Both the position numbers and the translations under genes were made by a program. 64,000 nt of DNA from Lunularia cruciata (taxonomy: Eukaryota; Streptophyta; Marchantiopsida; Lunulariales; Lunulariaceae): contig OX419756.1 of NCBI GenBank assembly GCA_948567375.1, positions 27,506,552 through 27,570,551 on the forward strand, written 5' to 3'. The notes beneath the pieces are model-generated. The model was not told the DNA's origin. It was given only the letters and a program-made list of their open reading frames with translations, and did no database searches. Positions 47,570 through 59,472 of the stretch are shown here, in pieces. Position 1 is the first letter of the stretch, and each line of letters begins with the position of its first letter.

Positions 47570-48900
47570 TTGGAAGAAGGGATCTTATTGTAGAGCTAAC
47601 CAAAACTTGTTATGGATCTTGGGGTCAATTGACACCGTCGTAATTGCTACCGTGATGAGAGGAGGGGACTTCAAATTAGGTCGTCGTGATAGAGCATCAG
47701 GGATGACATGGAACTGACCTGGTTTGTACTCAAGTTTGATGTCAAACAATTGAAGTTGCTCTTCCCATCGATGATGTCGACTCTTCATGTGCTCCAAGTG
47801 TAAGGTCTGCAACAATGGCTTGTGATTAGTTTGCATGATCACTTGTTTCCCCAAGAGATAATGCCTCCATACCTTGGTGGCATATACCATTGCAAGTTGT
47901 TCCCGATCTTGAGCAGAGTAATTTCTTTCAGCTGTATTTAGTTGGCAAGACACAAAGGCAATGGAGTGTAGTCCATCCGGAAATTCTTGTTGCAACACAG
48001 CTCCAATTGCAAAGTTAGAAGCATCAAAATCAACCACACAAGGTAGTTGAGGATCATATGGTTGAAGAATGGGTCTTGAAGACACCATATGTTTCAACTT
48101 CTGGAATGCTTCTTCATGTTTGGTGTTCCACTGGAAGGTTGAGTTCTTTCCCAAGAGGTCAGTCAATGGTGCAGCCACATGAGCATAATAGTGGATGAAC
48201 CGCCGGTAAAAACTGGCCAATCCATTGAATGCCCGTACTTTTGTAGCATCCTTTGGAGTAGGCCAATCAGTAATGGCCTTGATCTTCTCTTCCTCCATCT
48301 TGATCTACTCTGATGAGATCTTATGATCCAAGAAGGTAACCTTCTTTTGCCAAAAAGCACACTTCGACTTCTTGCAGTAAAATTTCCATTGTCGTAGTCG
48401 TCTTAGGACTTCTCGTACATGATTCACATGTTCAGCCTCTGTCTTGCTATAGATTAAGATATCATCCAAGAACACCACCACTGACCAATCCAATAGTCCA
48501 TCCAGCACCCGATGCATCTGATCCATGAAGACGGCTAGAGCATTAATGAGTACGAAAGGTAGAACTCTCCACTCAAAATGTCCATACCTTGTGCAAAAGG
48601 CATTCTTTTGCACATCTTCTCTATCAATCGGAATTTGCCAATAGCCACTACGAAGATCCAACTTGGAAAAGTAACGTGCTCCACTTAGTTGATCAAGTAA
48701 GTCATCAATCCGAGGCAAGGGATATGCATTCTTCAAAATTTGCTTATTGAGCCCACGGTAATCAATACAGAAACAAAGTCCTCCATCCTTCTTTGGAACA
48801 AATAGTACCAGTGCTCCCCAAGGAGAGGTTCTATGTCGTATGAAATCCTTCTCCAAAAACTCTGTAAGTGTTGTTCACAACTCCTTGAACTCCTTTGGTG
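47570..48900 (-). pseudogene. Element 2 reverse transcriptase and RNase H
   Basis: The RT block (48856-48305) has [32 protein letters not shown] and the active site [14 protein letters not shown] near 48300 separates it from RAFNGLASFYRRF and RNase H (VVDFDASNFAIG, ERNYSAQDRE, WRHYLLG). A TGA near 48880 is at an expected Arg (KEL[13 protein letters not shown]). All parts share one frame, so only stop changes break the pol. Confidence 0.9.
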
Positions 48901-49377
48901 AGAGCCGATAGATTGGTCTACTCACTAGAGTACTCCTTGGCAATAACTCGATCTTGAAGGGCATACCTTGGTCGGAGGGTAATCCCTTTGGCAGATCATC
49001 CAGAAACACATCTGCAAATCCTGAACTATCCGATCAACCATCACTTGATGCGGCACTTGGCCCTCCTCAGATTGTTCTTGTGCAATTGGCTTGATCCACA
49101 CCGCGAATACAGACTTATCTTCCTCCAAAGCTTGCTCTATGGCTGCTTCCTTAACAAACTTCCATTCTAGGGACTCATCTCTCTTCCAAGCTTGCTCCAT
49201 GGTTGCCTTCCTGGCAAACTTCCCATCCTGGGACTCATCTCCCTTACTCATTCGCTCTATGGCTACCTTCTTGACAAACTTCCCATCTTGGGATTGACTA
49301 TTCTTAGGTGTCTTACTTAGAGGTGCTAGACAACCTAATCGGAAATTCCTACCTTGGAGTTGTCCTTGAATTTGGCG

Positions 49378-49731
49378 TCAGGTCCAATTGAATTGAACCT
49401 TATGACATTCAAGCCAAGATAGACCCAAAATGATATCATAGTGTAGAGGTGCCACTACAAACCTCATACACTCCAAATACTCCTTCCCAATCTTGAAGGT
49501 AATAGGATGCAAGGTGCGGAATGCAAAACCCTTTCTACCATCCGCCATCATCAAACTACTTCCAATCATTGGCTTGATAGGAATACCCAATTCCTTTGCT
49601 ACTTGCATAGACATGCAATTCTCTGAACTTCCTGAATCAACCAAAATCCTACAACCCCTATTAGATATCATACCTTGCAAGTGAAGTAGACTTGCATAGG
49701 TCGAGCCTTCAATCCCATTGGAACTAATCAA
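49378..49731 (-). pseudogene. Element 2 protease
   Basis: ILVDSGSSENCMSMQVAKEL contains the active-site D-S-G triad, followed by a hydrophobic flap and DIILGLSWL, the usual retropepsin C-terminal block. It is out of frame with RT by indels between 48900 and 49378, where repeated 'ATMEQAWKRDESLEWKF'-type units (48925-49297) expand the linker. Confidence 0.85.
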
Positions 49732-49757
49732 GCTCCCAATAAGCGGCTCAAAATCTC

Positions 49758-50662
49758 CTACTGGGATTCCTCGTTTCCTTGATCATTCCGCTTCACAACC
49801 TCCACTTGTGCAACTTGTCGAGGTCGTCTATTCTTAAGTGGACATTTAGCAATGCGATGCCCCAACTGGTGACAATAAAAACGACCACCATTTTGTTGCA
49901 GTTTCTCCCTGTTTGCCATGCCCAGTGGTCTTTGTTGAATTGCATCAATCTCCATTGGTGCTGGCTCCTCCACTTGTGTGTAGTGTATTGGCAGGCTTTG
50001 TGAGGGTCGAGGTCGAGACCAAGTTGTTGCCACCAAGGAATCAAAACGTTTGGCCAACCGCATGGCTTCCTCCAAGTGTTGTGGCTCTTGCATGGTTACC
50101 TCTAATTTGGTTCTTGCCTTCAAGCCCCTCACGAATCGATCCAGAGCTTCACCTTCCAAAATATCTGGAATTTGCATGATGGTGTTTTGGAACTGCGTGA
50201 TGTAACTTCTTACAGAGCCAATTTGTTTCAACTCTGCCAACTTATCCCGTGCAGCTCGTGTGGCATTTATAGCTTGGAACCGACTGATTATTGTAGTCTT
50301 GAATTCTGCCCATGTCAAGATCGGTGCAACCATATTTCGTTAGGCTCGCTCCACTCAAAATCTCCACCATAGCTTTGCTACTTCATCCAATTGGCTAGAA
50401 GCCAAGAGAATTTTTTTCGCTCATCTTGTAGATTGGTAGCTTCAAAATAACGTTCACAATCAAACACAAAATTCTCCACTGCACCCGGGAGATTCTTGCC
50501 TTCAAATACCTTGGGTTTAGGGAATCTGATCCGATCTTCTCCTTCTCGAATTGGTACTCTCTCCACCTGCTCTTGTTGCCAAAGATCTTGTTCATCAAAC
50601 AATCGAGTAAGGTGCTCAATTTGTTGTTGCATAGCAAGGATAACATCAGGTATTGCTGCCAT
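49758..50662 (-). pseudogene. Element 2 gag
   Basis: It starts MAAIPDVILAMQQQIEHLTR; the capsid-type region includes FVFDCERYFEAT and AEFKTTIISRFQAINATRAA. The zinc knuckle reads RFYCHQLGHRIAKC, so the first Cys of CCHC is Arg. A frame change lies near 50370. Confidence 0.85.
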
Positions 50663-50920
50663 GGTTGCTCCTCTATCACACCACTCCCAATCTATCTAAT
50701 TTATTAACACATAGAAACAGCACGTCCACTGTTCTCCATAAGTTATAACTGGAAGCACCAAGGGTTCCTCAGATATGGTGATCATATGTAGAAAATCTTG
50801 TCCAAAGAGTGAGGTGATGAACTGTGTGAAATGATGCTTGGGTAGTATTTGGACACAAAAATCCCAATGGTTTGGTGGAAGTAGATTTGGTGGTCCATAA
50901 ATTCCATCCATCTCATTCCT

Positions 50921-50932
50921 GCTCTGATACCA
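50921..50932 (-). other. Element 2 primer binding site (initiator tRNA-Met)
   Basis: The + strand GCTCTGATACCA is the complement of TGGTATCAGAGC, one base from the 5' LTR edge at 50934. Confidence 0.92.
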
Positions 50933-51036
50933 ATGTAAAAGACCAAATCCGAGGAGAGAAATAGGAGAATGGAAACTCACATTGGGACATTTGAATGAGG
51001 GAAAACTCCGGATGCCTAGCATGAGCTTTGGCTTTG

Positions 51037-51046
51037 GTATTTATAG
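51037..51046 (-). promoter_or_regulatory. TATA box of Element 2 5' LTR
   Basis: The minus strand reads ctataaatacc, downstream (in element orientation) of the heat-shock element arrays. It is conserved in the other LTR. Confidence 0.65.
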
Positions 51047-51065
51047 GTAGCATACAAGGCCCTTG

Positions 51066-51263
51066 AGAAGCTTCCCAAGAAGCTTCCTCAAGCCGCTTTC
51101 TTAGAGTGCAAGCCAAGTTAACTAGGAAGCTTCTCAAGAAGCCGCCTACTTGGCGTGCAAGCTAAGCTAGTTGGAAGCTTCTAGAAGCTTCCTTCTAGAA
51201 GCTAGTTACTTAAGGTGCAAGCTAAGTTAACCGGGAAGCTTCCTAGATACTTCCAGAATATTC
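51066..51263. promoter_or_regulatory. Heat-shock element array in Element 2 5' LTR
   Basis: 51174-51191 is GAAgcTTCtaGAAgcTTC, four HSF units in perfect alternation. 51193-51200 is TTCtaGAA. 51251-51263 is TTCcaGAAtaTTC. Additional GAAgcTTC pairs are at 51067-51074, 51079-51086, 51126-51133 and 51234-51241. All lie within ~230 bases upstream of the TATA box in transcription orientation. The match to nGAAnnTTCnnGAAn is exact. Confidence 0.75.
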
Positions 51264-51749
51264 TAGGCTACTTTGTCTTATGTGCTACTTCGTAAGCCCG
51301 ACTAACTTTGTCGCTAAACTCCATATTGTTACACAAAATGCCAAATGGTGGTAGATTCAATCTAGTGTTGATTTACAAGATGAGAGTTTTGTTTAGATTT
51401 CTAGTAATTGGATCCTCTATTTTCTTTGCTTCTTATTTGTGCACCATGTTTGTATGAGGTGCCCTAACTTTAGAGCATTGGTGCTCGGGTGTGCTCTTGG
51501 TAGATAGGCTAGAGTGATGACCAATCAGATTATCTATGTTTCTCTCTGGTGAGGCAAGAAGTGATGACCTACAGATTGTGAGGGTGCATGTTGTGATTGT
51601 AGGTTATATGTTGCCCTTTCTCTTAGTGTAGTTGTCACAATTAGAGCTACATTAGTGAGTGGTGTTTAGTGGGTGTTGGCACTTGGTGATGATTCTTGGT
51701 AGTGTACTTGTGGTGGTTGTGATTACAATTTGAATTTCATTATGACAAT

Positions 51750-53190
51750 ATAGTTCTTTGGAGATTCTAGTAGAGATATCACTATAGTACACAACGGGTT
51801 TACATGCAATGGTGCTTGGTATCAACTTGTATCTCAGGTTCCAATGAAGGAGGAGATTGACTCTAATTTTTAGTTTGATACAAGAGCTGATTCAATTGAG
51901 AGTGTCTTGGTGTTTTTTCACTATTGTTGTGGACATTGATGAGATTTATGAGGTCCCATGTGCTACTTTGATAGAGTGGGTACCATTGAGTTAGATGACT
52001 TCATCCAAGAGTTTGATAGTTGGTGTGATTTGCAATAAATGTGGAACCTAACTTTGTTCACACTCTTCATGGCATAGAAGGGGTTGTTTCAACACTTGGA
52101 GGGTTGACCAATAGATAACTTTCATGAATTCAAGAAGCTCACTTAGAAGAGATCAAGCTATGGAGATATATTGGTCTCCATAACTTCAAGCCCAATTGCT
52201 AGGAGTAGATCAATAATACCTACAAGTTCTAGCTCTAGTAGCATTGGTGTATCTAGTGGATGTGCACTATTTGGAGATGGTGCTATTACAAATGGAGGTG
52301 CCATTATAGGAAGTGGTGCAATATTGCGGTCTAACCACATGGTAAAGTTCTTCTAGTGCTTGAGGCAAAACTACCAAGGAGTGCAAACTAACAAGCTAAG
52401 GCGCTTGCAAAAGTTCTAGTGGAAGGTTGGAGAGAGTCTATTTGAGGCATATACTTGCATTAGATGGCTAATCAATTCACTCAAAGAGTTATAGAGAAGC
52501 AAGTAGTCCAATTTTAGTATGGGATACTAGACAAGGATTTGTGACATAGAGTATGTGATGCTATGTTATTATAGGCTACCTCACCTACTTTGAAAATGGT
52601 CTTTATTTTGGTTGAGCGCATTGAGTGCATTGAGCTTAACATGGTGGAGGAGAAATCAATGACATTTGGATTCAATAGGGAGATCTCATTCATAACTATT
52701 ACTTCTTCTAGAGTGAAGTAGAGCACACCACACCACACCATGTTGGCTTCCAAGGGCAGATAGAAAATCTAGATATTATGGAGCTAGTAAAGGGATTAGT
52801 GTAGCTAGACCTTTACTTTCATTTTTAGATGAATAGCAACCAATGAGTGGTGGTGTTGCTTGTTAGACTTGTGGTAGACCTTACCACAAGAGAGAGTTCA
52901 CTCAAGAAAATGGACATGATAACTCTAGTGCATCACAACAAACATAGAGACAATGTGAACATTCCATAGATTTGGTTACACTAGTAATCGGTGCTTTGAC
53001 CTTCATCCGGAGTTAGGGACTGGTAGGGTTGATATGGTAGGTGGTAGAGGAGCTTTAGGTCATGGAGGACAAGGTGGTGGTAAAAGACCTTCACTTGGTA
53101 GGGGCACAAAACATACCCTTGCTTTTGATACAAGTATAACTACTAGGATTGACCAATTGGAGTAGAGATTGGCTAACATGGCCATAGCAA
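51750..53190 (+). pseudogene. Element D2 gag relic with two CCHC-like fingers
   Basis: It aligns to D1 gag (FDSWCDLQ region near 52015). The first finger at 52861-52899 reads C-stop-TCGRPYHKREF, with the last Cys lost. The second at about 52953-52994 keeps only FHRFGYTSNRC. FDLHPELGTGRVDMVGGRG follows. There are many stops and at least one frameshift. Confidence 0.55.
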
Positions 53191-53889
53191 GAAGAGATTA
53201 GATTTGGGTGTTGAGGCTTCCACCTTTTATGTTGGTGATAGAGACATCTTGGACTTTATGTGCAGAGTAGAATAGGTAGATGCATCTACTACAATGACTA
53301 GGAATACAATATGTGCTCTAGAGCTTAGAGGAGTATCAATGGAGTTGGACCCATAGAGAAAAGAAGATGGTAGACAAGTCAAACTTCTCCAATCTTTCAC
53401 TCTTTGAAGCACTATAGATTACATCCATAGCTCCTAGATGTCCAAGTGTAGGTGTGGTAGGTGGTGATGGAGTGTATGATGGACAAGATGCTAGTAAGCT
53501 AATTTCTACCACAAGGATTAAGTCTAGCACAATATTAGGTGTGGCTCAATTGATAATGCATTTAAGTTTGTTCTTAACTAGTGACATGTTTACATTGGGA
53601 GTTGACCTGGCTCTAATGTTTTGGTTAGCTGTCACACTTTGTGAGAGTAAGAATGATCTGGTTCTTGCTTCTAGAGCAAAGGTGGTTGATATTAGAGCTG
53701 ATTTTATTGAGGAGCATGGGATCCATTCAATGATCAATGGTTTATGGAAAGCAACAACAGTTAGGTTAGAGGAGTTACCAACTAGACTTGCCTTTGAGTG
53801 AGCTTAGTTCACACTTAGAGCTATCCTATTAGATAACTAGAGGGAGATTTTCCATTTGGTGGGGCCTTTAGGGAGGGCCTGTGCACAAT

Positions 53890-54300
53890 AGAGTATCTTA
53901 TTAGACTTAAGTGCGCAACCTTTATATTGGGAAAGGTTGCAATTCTTGGTCTTGAGTTATGGAAGAAAAATGTGAAGAGATGTCCATTTTAGATCTAAAT
54001 ATCTATAGTGAGTGGTTCTACACAGTACATCACATGTGGAGAGCTCATTGTCCAGATTCAATTTGATCATTTGAATAATAGCTCTATGGTGAGAGCTCAG
54101 GCCATTGTGACAATATTGGAGTCATATGATGTGCTAGTTGGTAGAGTAGTTTTATAACCCATGGGTTTTAGTATTGACTATTGGGAGAAGACAAGCTCTT
54201 ATAGACCAGGTTGATAGTCAGGTGAGAGATAGGTATGTCACCTACCAATATGCTTTAGTAGTGATAGTCTTGGCTCACTATAATCAGGGACCATGACATC
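53890..54300 (+). pseudogene. Element D2 protease relic
   Basis: In one frame: ILGLELWKKNVKRCPF, then VSGSTQYITCGELIVQIQFD, then ESYDVLVGRVVL-stop-PMGFSIDYWEKTSSYRPG. This resembles the C-terminal half of a Ty3/gypsy aspartic protease with the hydrophobic (D-V-L-V-G) block. The active-site DTG is not preserved. It is followed at 54300-54480 by a low-complexity Lys/Glu tail. Confidence 0.5.
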
Positions 54301-54565
54301 AGTTTTAGCTCTCAATGATTCCATTACTTGGTTTGGTGACTTATTGGGGAGAAACACCCATACAAAGGATGCTCTAGCACCAAAAGAGATAACTTGGATT
54401 TGGAGTATGAGTGGGATTGTTTCATCTACCTTAGATGTTTCATTGTGGAGTTTTGAGGAGGCATTGTAACAGCATGTAGAGAAAAAAAAGAAAAAAAATT
54501 GAGAGAAAAGAAAGATAGTGAGGGGTTAAGATGGAGAAACTTCCGATTTTCTTTAGCAAGGATGG

Positions 54566-55298
54566 TGTAATACCAAGAGCTAGCCATATGATCTAGATGT
54601 GAAATTTGGTTTGTTAACATCTAGAATGATGTAATACATGATGGTCAAATAGATCAGATAGAAGTATCACAAAAGAGTATTTCTACTAATAGAGCATAAA
54701 TCAAAATAGACTTGAGAACCTTAGAACCAATAGCTAGACATATGATTTAAAGGTGAGAATTGGTTTGGTAACATCTTGAAGGATGTTACACATGATGGAA
54801 TAAACAGATCATAAATAGGCATCACCAAAAAGAGACTTCTACTAATAGAGTAGGAACCAAAATATGCTTGAAATCTTTGAAGGCAATTTTGGAGGCCTAA
54901 ACAAATGAATTAGGCCTAAAAAATGTGCAAATTCTTCCCCAATGGATGTAAAGCTGGCCTTCCCTCCCACTAGTTTGTCTCATTGAGAGCTTTCCAATGA
55001 TACTTTACTCATGTGGTTCTGAGACTCCTACAAGAAAATTCCCTAAAAGATTCCCTCCAATCAGAGCTTGTTTGACCAACCAGATAGGACCTAGACCGAC
55101 ATGTCACCCATCCCAATAATTAATCCAAGGGTGGAGCTTGCTGACATGTCACCTATATGTGTGCCTAATTGTATGGTGGAGCTTCCTTGGAGGAGATCCT
55201 CTTTGTCTATATAATAAAGAGAAGGTGCTCCTTTGGGGCACCAAATGTTGAGTGTGTAATCTGTGTTTTCTCTCTTCTTGTGTTCTCAGAGTATTACA
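54566..55298 (+). repeat. Lone LTR related to Element 1
   Basis: The 733-bp sequence, TGTAATACCAAGAGC ... GAGTATTACA, aligns end to end with the Element 1 LTRs but is more diverged. The TATA-like tatataataa is at 55208. No target duplication is seen (GATGG versus GAATC). Its right end directly abuts the left LTR of Element 3, so it may be a solo LTR whose flank was lost by recombination. Confidence 0.85.
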
Positions 55299-55909
55299 GA
55301 ATCTCAACTCCATCATACTCCTCCAAGGCTAACACTCCAAGACTCAAGACATGGCTCACTAGAGAACTCAATGAGGGAGATAGTTGCAAATCAAAGGATG
55401 ATGAGTACCTCCTCACCCCTAGTTTATAGACTTGTGAAATAGTTACACACCAAAGTTACTAATTACTAAAGTAACTCAAGTTACAAAGGTAGAAGTCAAA
55501 TAAAGTCAAAAATTTGAAGGAATATTTATACTCATAGGAATATTTTCCTAAGCATGTGATCTTATCTTGACCCAACCACTAAGTCAAGGATTCATTCACA
55601 TGGGCTATCCTTAGACTATAGAAGAATTCAAAACAAAAAGGCTTGTGGGTCTAAGAGTTCTCAACTCTTTTCTCAAAGCTAAACACCTAAGATTGATACC
55701 AAGTCAATACTCTAGAATCCAAAATAGTGGTGCTCATCTTTTCCACTTCCTCTAAAGTAAGGTTCCCTTTATCTTAGCTATGACCAACTTTAGCTAATCA
55801 TGACTAATGTAGAACTATCCTTTATCTCTCTATAAATAATATATCTCAAGTACTTGTAATACCAAAGTAAATATCATAATAGTACATACATGCATAAATG
55901 GGTGTTACA
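55299..55909 (-). repeat. Element 3 3' LTR (left copy)
   Basis: It matches 62396-63006 along its length ('ccaaggctaacactccaag', 'gacccaaccactaagtcaaggattcattcacatgggc', 'gcataaatggg-tgttaca'). Confidence 0.85.
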
Positions 55910-56188
55910 TTTACTCATGGACTAAGATTTCACTTTGTCCTTAGAGCGAAGGTCTCTCTACATTCTATGATACATCTTCAACTTATCATGGTTAATCCTA
56001 TCAAAGTATATTCCTCCCAACTCCTGGAGATCATAAGTGTAATTGCCTAACATCTTCTCTACTATGAAAGGTCCAAAGTACTTAGGCATAAACTTCTTAT
56101 GCACTCTCTTGAATCAAATAGAATCAAACAACATTACACAATCACCTTCTTTGAAGTGCACTCCACCTTCTTCTTACCTTGACTTTTG

Positions 56189-57130
56189 TCATAGATCTCC
56201 TTTTGTTTCCTTTTGGCTTGCTTTACTTGAACCATAGCAATTGCTCTTGCCTCTTCCAATGAGTTGATCTTTCCTTGACTTCTTTGCATCACCTCCTTGT
56301 GCTTTCATTAATCTCCTATGAATGCTTTGGAAGGTAAGAAGATCAAAGTGAATAGGTAAGGTAGACTCAATACCATATACCAAATGAAATGGAGAAAATC
56401 TGGTAGAAATCTTCATGGTTGTCCTATACTCCCCCAAAACTGCATAAATCCTCTTGTCCTAATGATATTTAGCTCCCTCTATTTCTGCATCTTTGGCCAA
56501 CATCATGTACAAGGTCTGATTGGTTCTCTCTGCCAAGCCATTGGAATTTGGCTTATAGGATGTAGTTACTCTATGTGTGATAGAGAAATATTGTAGCATG
56601 GATGTAGTGATGCTCCATGTAAACTCTCCTCCTCTATCAGAAACCAACTCCAAAGTGCACCCAAATCTAATGATAATGCGTTCATTAAGAAATCTATCAA
56701 CTTCATCTTCATTCTTGTCCCTCAAGGGTCTAGCTTCAACCCACTTGGTAAGGTAATTAGTAGCTACTACAATGTACCAATTGTTCCTTGGGGTTCTATT
56801 GAGAGGACCTACAAAGTTAATTCTCCACTTCTCAGAAGGTCTTAGCATTGGAATTGATCTAAGAAGGAGAGTGGAAGTAGACTTTCTAGTAAAAGCTTTA
56901 CAAACATAACAAGTTTTGCAATAATCAAGAAAATCTTTGAAAATCCCTCTCCAATGGTAACATGCATCTAAAATCTTGAAAGAAGACACATTTCTTGCAA
57001 AGTGTCTCCTACACACTAAACCTTCATGAAACTCCTTTATGAGTAAGATAGACTCCTCTTTACCCACTACTCTTTGAAGTAGACCATCTACTCCTTGGTG
57101 AAAAAAAGAATATCCTCCACCATTGTGCAA
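56189..57130 (-). pseudogene. Element 3 integrase
   Basis: The HHCC finger is EFHEGLVCRRHFARN ... CKTCYVC. The core shows WRINFVGPL, where the first catalytic Asp of the usual IDFVGP is Asn. The second Asp is in VSDRGGEF and the Glu in NGLAERTNQTL. A TAG near 56460 breaks the frame before FSPFHLVYGIESTLPIHFDL (56437-56189). Confidence 0.85.
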
Positions 57131-57399
57131 GGTCTAGATCTTGCTACAAGAGCTTTACTCTTCCTAACTTGTATCCCATCAAGATAGTTACCTCTTGTAA
57201 CTTATTGAGTATCTCCTTGTACTACATTGGAACATCTTGAGTGATTGAGATTGTCATAAGCTCCTCATTTGGGAAGGAATCATCCATTGGTTCAACTCCA
57301 TCATGATTATAGGCCTAGATAACAAATCAATAGTTTCATGTTTCTTCCTTGGTCTATCCTCAATGGTGTAATCATATTCAGACAAGAGTATCATCTACC

Positions 57400-58647
57400 T
57401 TGCTAACCTCCCTCCCAAGTTAGGCTTGTTGAAGATGTACTTCAAGTCCTTCTGATCCATGACAATGGTAGCTTTCCTTCCAATCAAGTAGTGTCTAAAT
57501 TTCTTGAGACCAAAGATTATTGCCAACTCTTCTCTCTTTGTGACTAAGTAATTCTTTTCTATTGAAACCATTTATCTACTAGCATAAGCTATTGGATGAT
57601 CATGCCCATCTTGGTCTAGTTGAATAACATTTCATCCTATAGCTACATAAGAAGCATCAATGTAGAGAATGAAAAGGTTAATCCAATCAGGTTTAGCAAG
57701 AATTGGATCCATAGCAAGTGATTGCTTCAGCTCTTCAAAAACTTTAAGAGCCTCCTTGTCCTCCAAAATCACCATGTATTCTACACTCTTTTTCATGTAG
57801 ATGGTCAATGCATAAGCCATGTTGGACAATGAGAAGATGACCTACTATAGTACCCAACCATCCCCAAAAATTGGTGTAACTTTGTCAAGCTGGAAAGGAA
57901 TGGAAGGTTTGAGATTTTCCTCACCTTTTAAGGATCAACTGCTATTCTATTGTTAGAGATGATGTGCCCCAAAAGTAGAACTTCTTCACAACAAAAAGTG
58001 CACTTCTTTGGGTTAAGTGATGCATTTTCTTCATCCAAGCATTGCAAGATCTTGATCAAGTGCTCAAAGTGGTCTTCCTTGCTCCCATAGACACAAAAGC
58101 CATCAATAAAATCTCTCAAAAATTTTCCAATGAGAGGTTCAAACACCTTGTTCATGAATTGTTAGAATGTGGCTAGAGCATTGCAAAGCCCAAAAGGCAT
58201 GACCTCAAAAACATAAGTCTCCCAAGGTGTTGTGAATGTCATGAGTTGTTGATGCTCTCGTGCAATCTTGATTTGGTTATACTCACTATAACCATCTCCT
58301 AAATTCTACTTCTCATGACCTGCAACCTCCTCTAAGATCTCATCAATGAATGACAAAGAGTAATAGTCCTTCTTCGTAATATCATTCAGCTTCTTGTAAT
58401 CCACACATATTCAAAGCTTGCCATTCTTTTTCTTCACAATCACAATTGGAGACACCCATTCTAAATTCTCCACCTCAAAAATAAATTCAATCTCCTTGAA
58501 CTTATCAATCTCCTCATTCACAACCAAAGCTACTAGTGGGCTAATGCAACGTTGCTTTTGGCAGATTGATCTTACATGTGACTCCACCTCTATCTTGTGC
58601 TCCTCCAAGGTGACTTCCTTTAGATCCTTATAACTGAAAGCAAACAC
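57400..58647 (-). pseudogene. Element 3 reverse transcriptase and RNase H
   Basis: RT starts FAFSYKDLKEVTLEEHKIEV and reads through WVSPIVIVKKKNGKL. The active site is FIDGFCVYGSKEDH, with the second catalytic Asp replaced by Gly. GHIISNNRIAVDP follows. The RNase H start ILYIDASYVAIG is near 57640. There are several stops and frame changes. Confidence 0.85.
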
Positions 58648-59037
58648 ATGGATGAACTTGCAAAAAATCTACTCAAATCTCACTTTCTCCTCCTTGATAA
58701 TATTTGGACTGCACTTGAGGGTAGAAAACCTCTTCTTTATCTCCTCAAGTGTCAATGGTGATTTCAAAACCTTTGGTTTAGGTGCAAAATCCATAGCACA
58801 CAAGGGATATACATCTGAACCAGAATCAAATTCATCCTCCTCTGTGGGAGTCTCTTCCTCCATGCTTGTGCTTACACTTGAAGCTACTTCTTCTAAATTT
58901 GATTCTAAATCATCAAAAGATGGTGTATCTTAATGTAAAATGTTGGTGGTGTTAGTCATAAGAATCGTAAATCTATGGTTTGATAGCTCAATCCTCAAGT
59001 ACCCTTTGTGCCATCAATTAATTGTGCATGTTGCTCT

Positions 59038-59472
59038 CTACCATAGCCTCCTAAGAAGCAAATCATAGCTTATATCCTTCAAGACTTGGAGAGTTGTGAG
59101 ATTTTGAACTCCCATTATTGAAACTACCACCTTATCCATCACCTCTACTAGTTGAACTTGTTGCTTGTTTGCCATGCTCATCACAAATGTTGAAGGTCTT
59201 GAGTGTATCATATCCAACTTCTTCATCAACCTCTCTAACATAACATTTATTGTAGATCCTCCATCAACAAGTGCATCCTTGATGTTGTGACCATTCACTC
59301 TCACATCAATCTTGGAGGCATATTCACAAGCCTCCCATGGTGTTGGTTTGGCATCCACCACTCCTATTGATATAGAGGTTTTTGCTCTGTTCTTCCTCTT
59401 GCTCCTTGTAGAACTCAAACCACCTCTAAGCTCTATTCTCAAAGTAAGATTCAAAGCAATTAGTTGGCCCAC
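59038..59472 (-). pseudogene. Element 3 protease
   Basis: It reads DALVDGGSTINVMLERLMKK, a D-G-G-S version of the retropepsin active site seen in some plant Ty3/gypsy lineages. It ends DISYDLLLRRLW, matching the L-L-G-R-x-W block. Confidence 0.75.

Larger units (their letters stand above)
45745..51333 (-). mobile_element. Element 2: Ty3/gypsy chromovirus with heat-shock-element LTRs
   Basis: The 5589-bp element has a perfect 5-bp target duplication CAAAA (45740-45744 and 51334-51338). Its LTRs are 388 bp (45745-46132, 3') and 400 bp (50934-51333, 5'); they differ mainly by short indels and a few substitutions, so this looks the youngest insertion. The primer site is initiator tRNA-Met. Coding order on the - strand is gag, protease, RT, RNase H, integrase, chromodomain. 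Few lesions are present: stops at pol 48300, 47570 and ~48880, frameshifts in gag-pro and one in the chromodomain. Confidence 0.93.
50934..51333 (-). repeat. Element 2 5' LTR
   Basis: 400 bases. Read on the - strand it begins TGTAACAATATGG. It contains GAAGCTTC/TTCTAGAAGC arrays, then a TATA box (minus strand, 51037-51046), then the transcribed part and the primer site. Confidence 0.92.

Noticed and set aside
53454-53801. 115-codon frame in D2 as a host gene
   Set aside because: It lies between gag and protease remains of D2 and most likely belongs to that element; no independent support.
54561-55303. Target duplication for the lone LTR
   Set aside because: The five flanking bases on each side (GATGG and GAATC) do not match.
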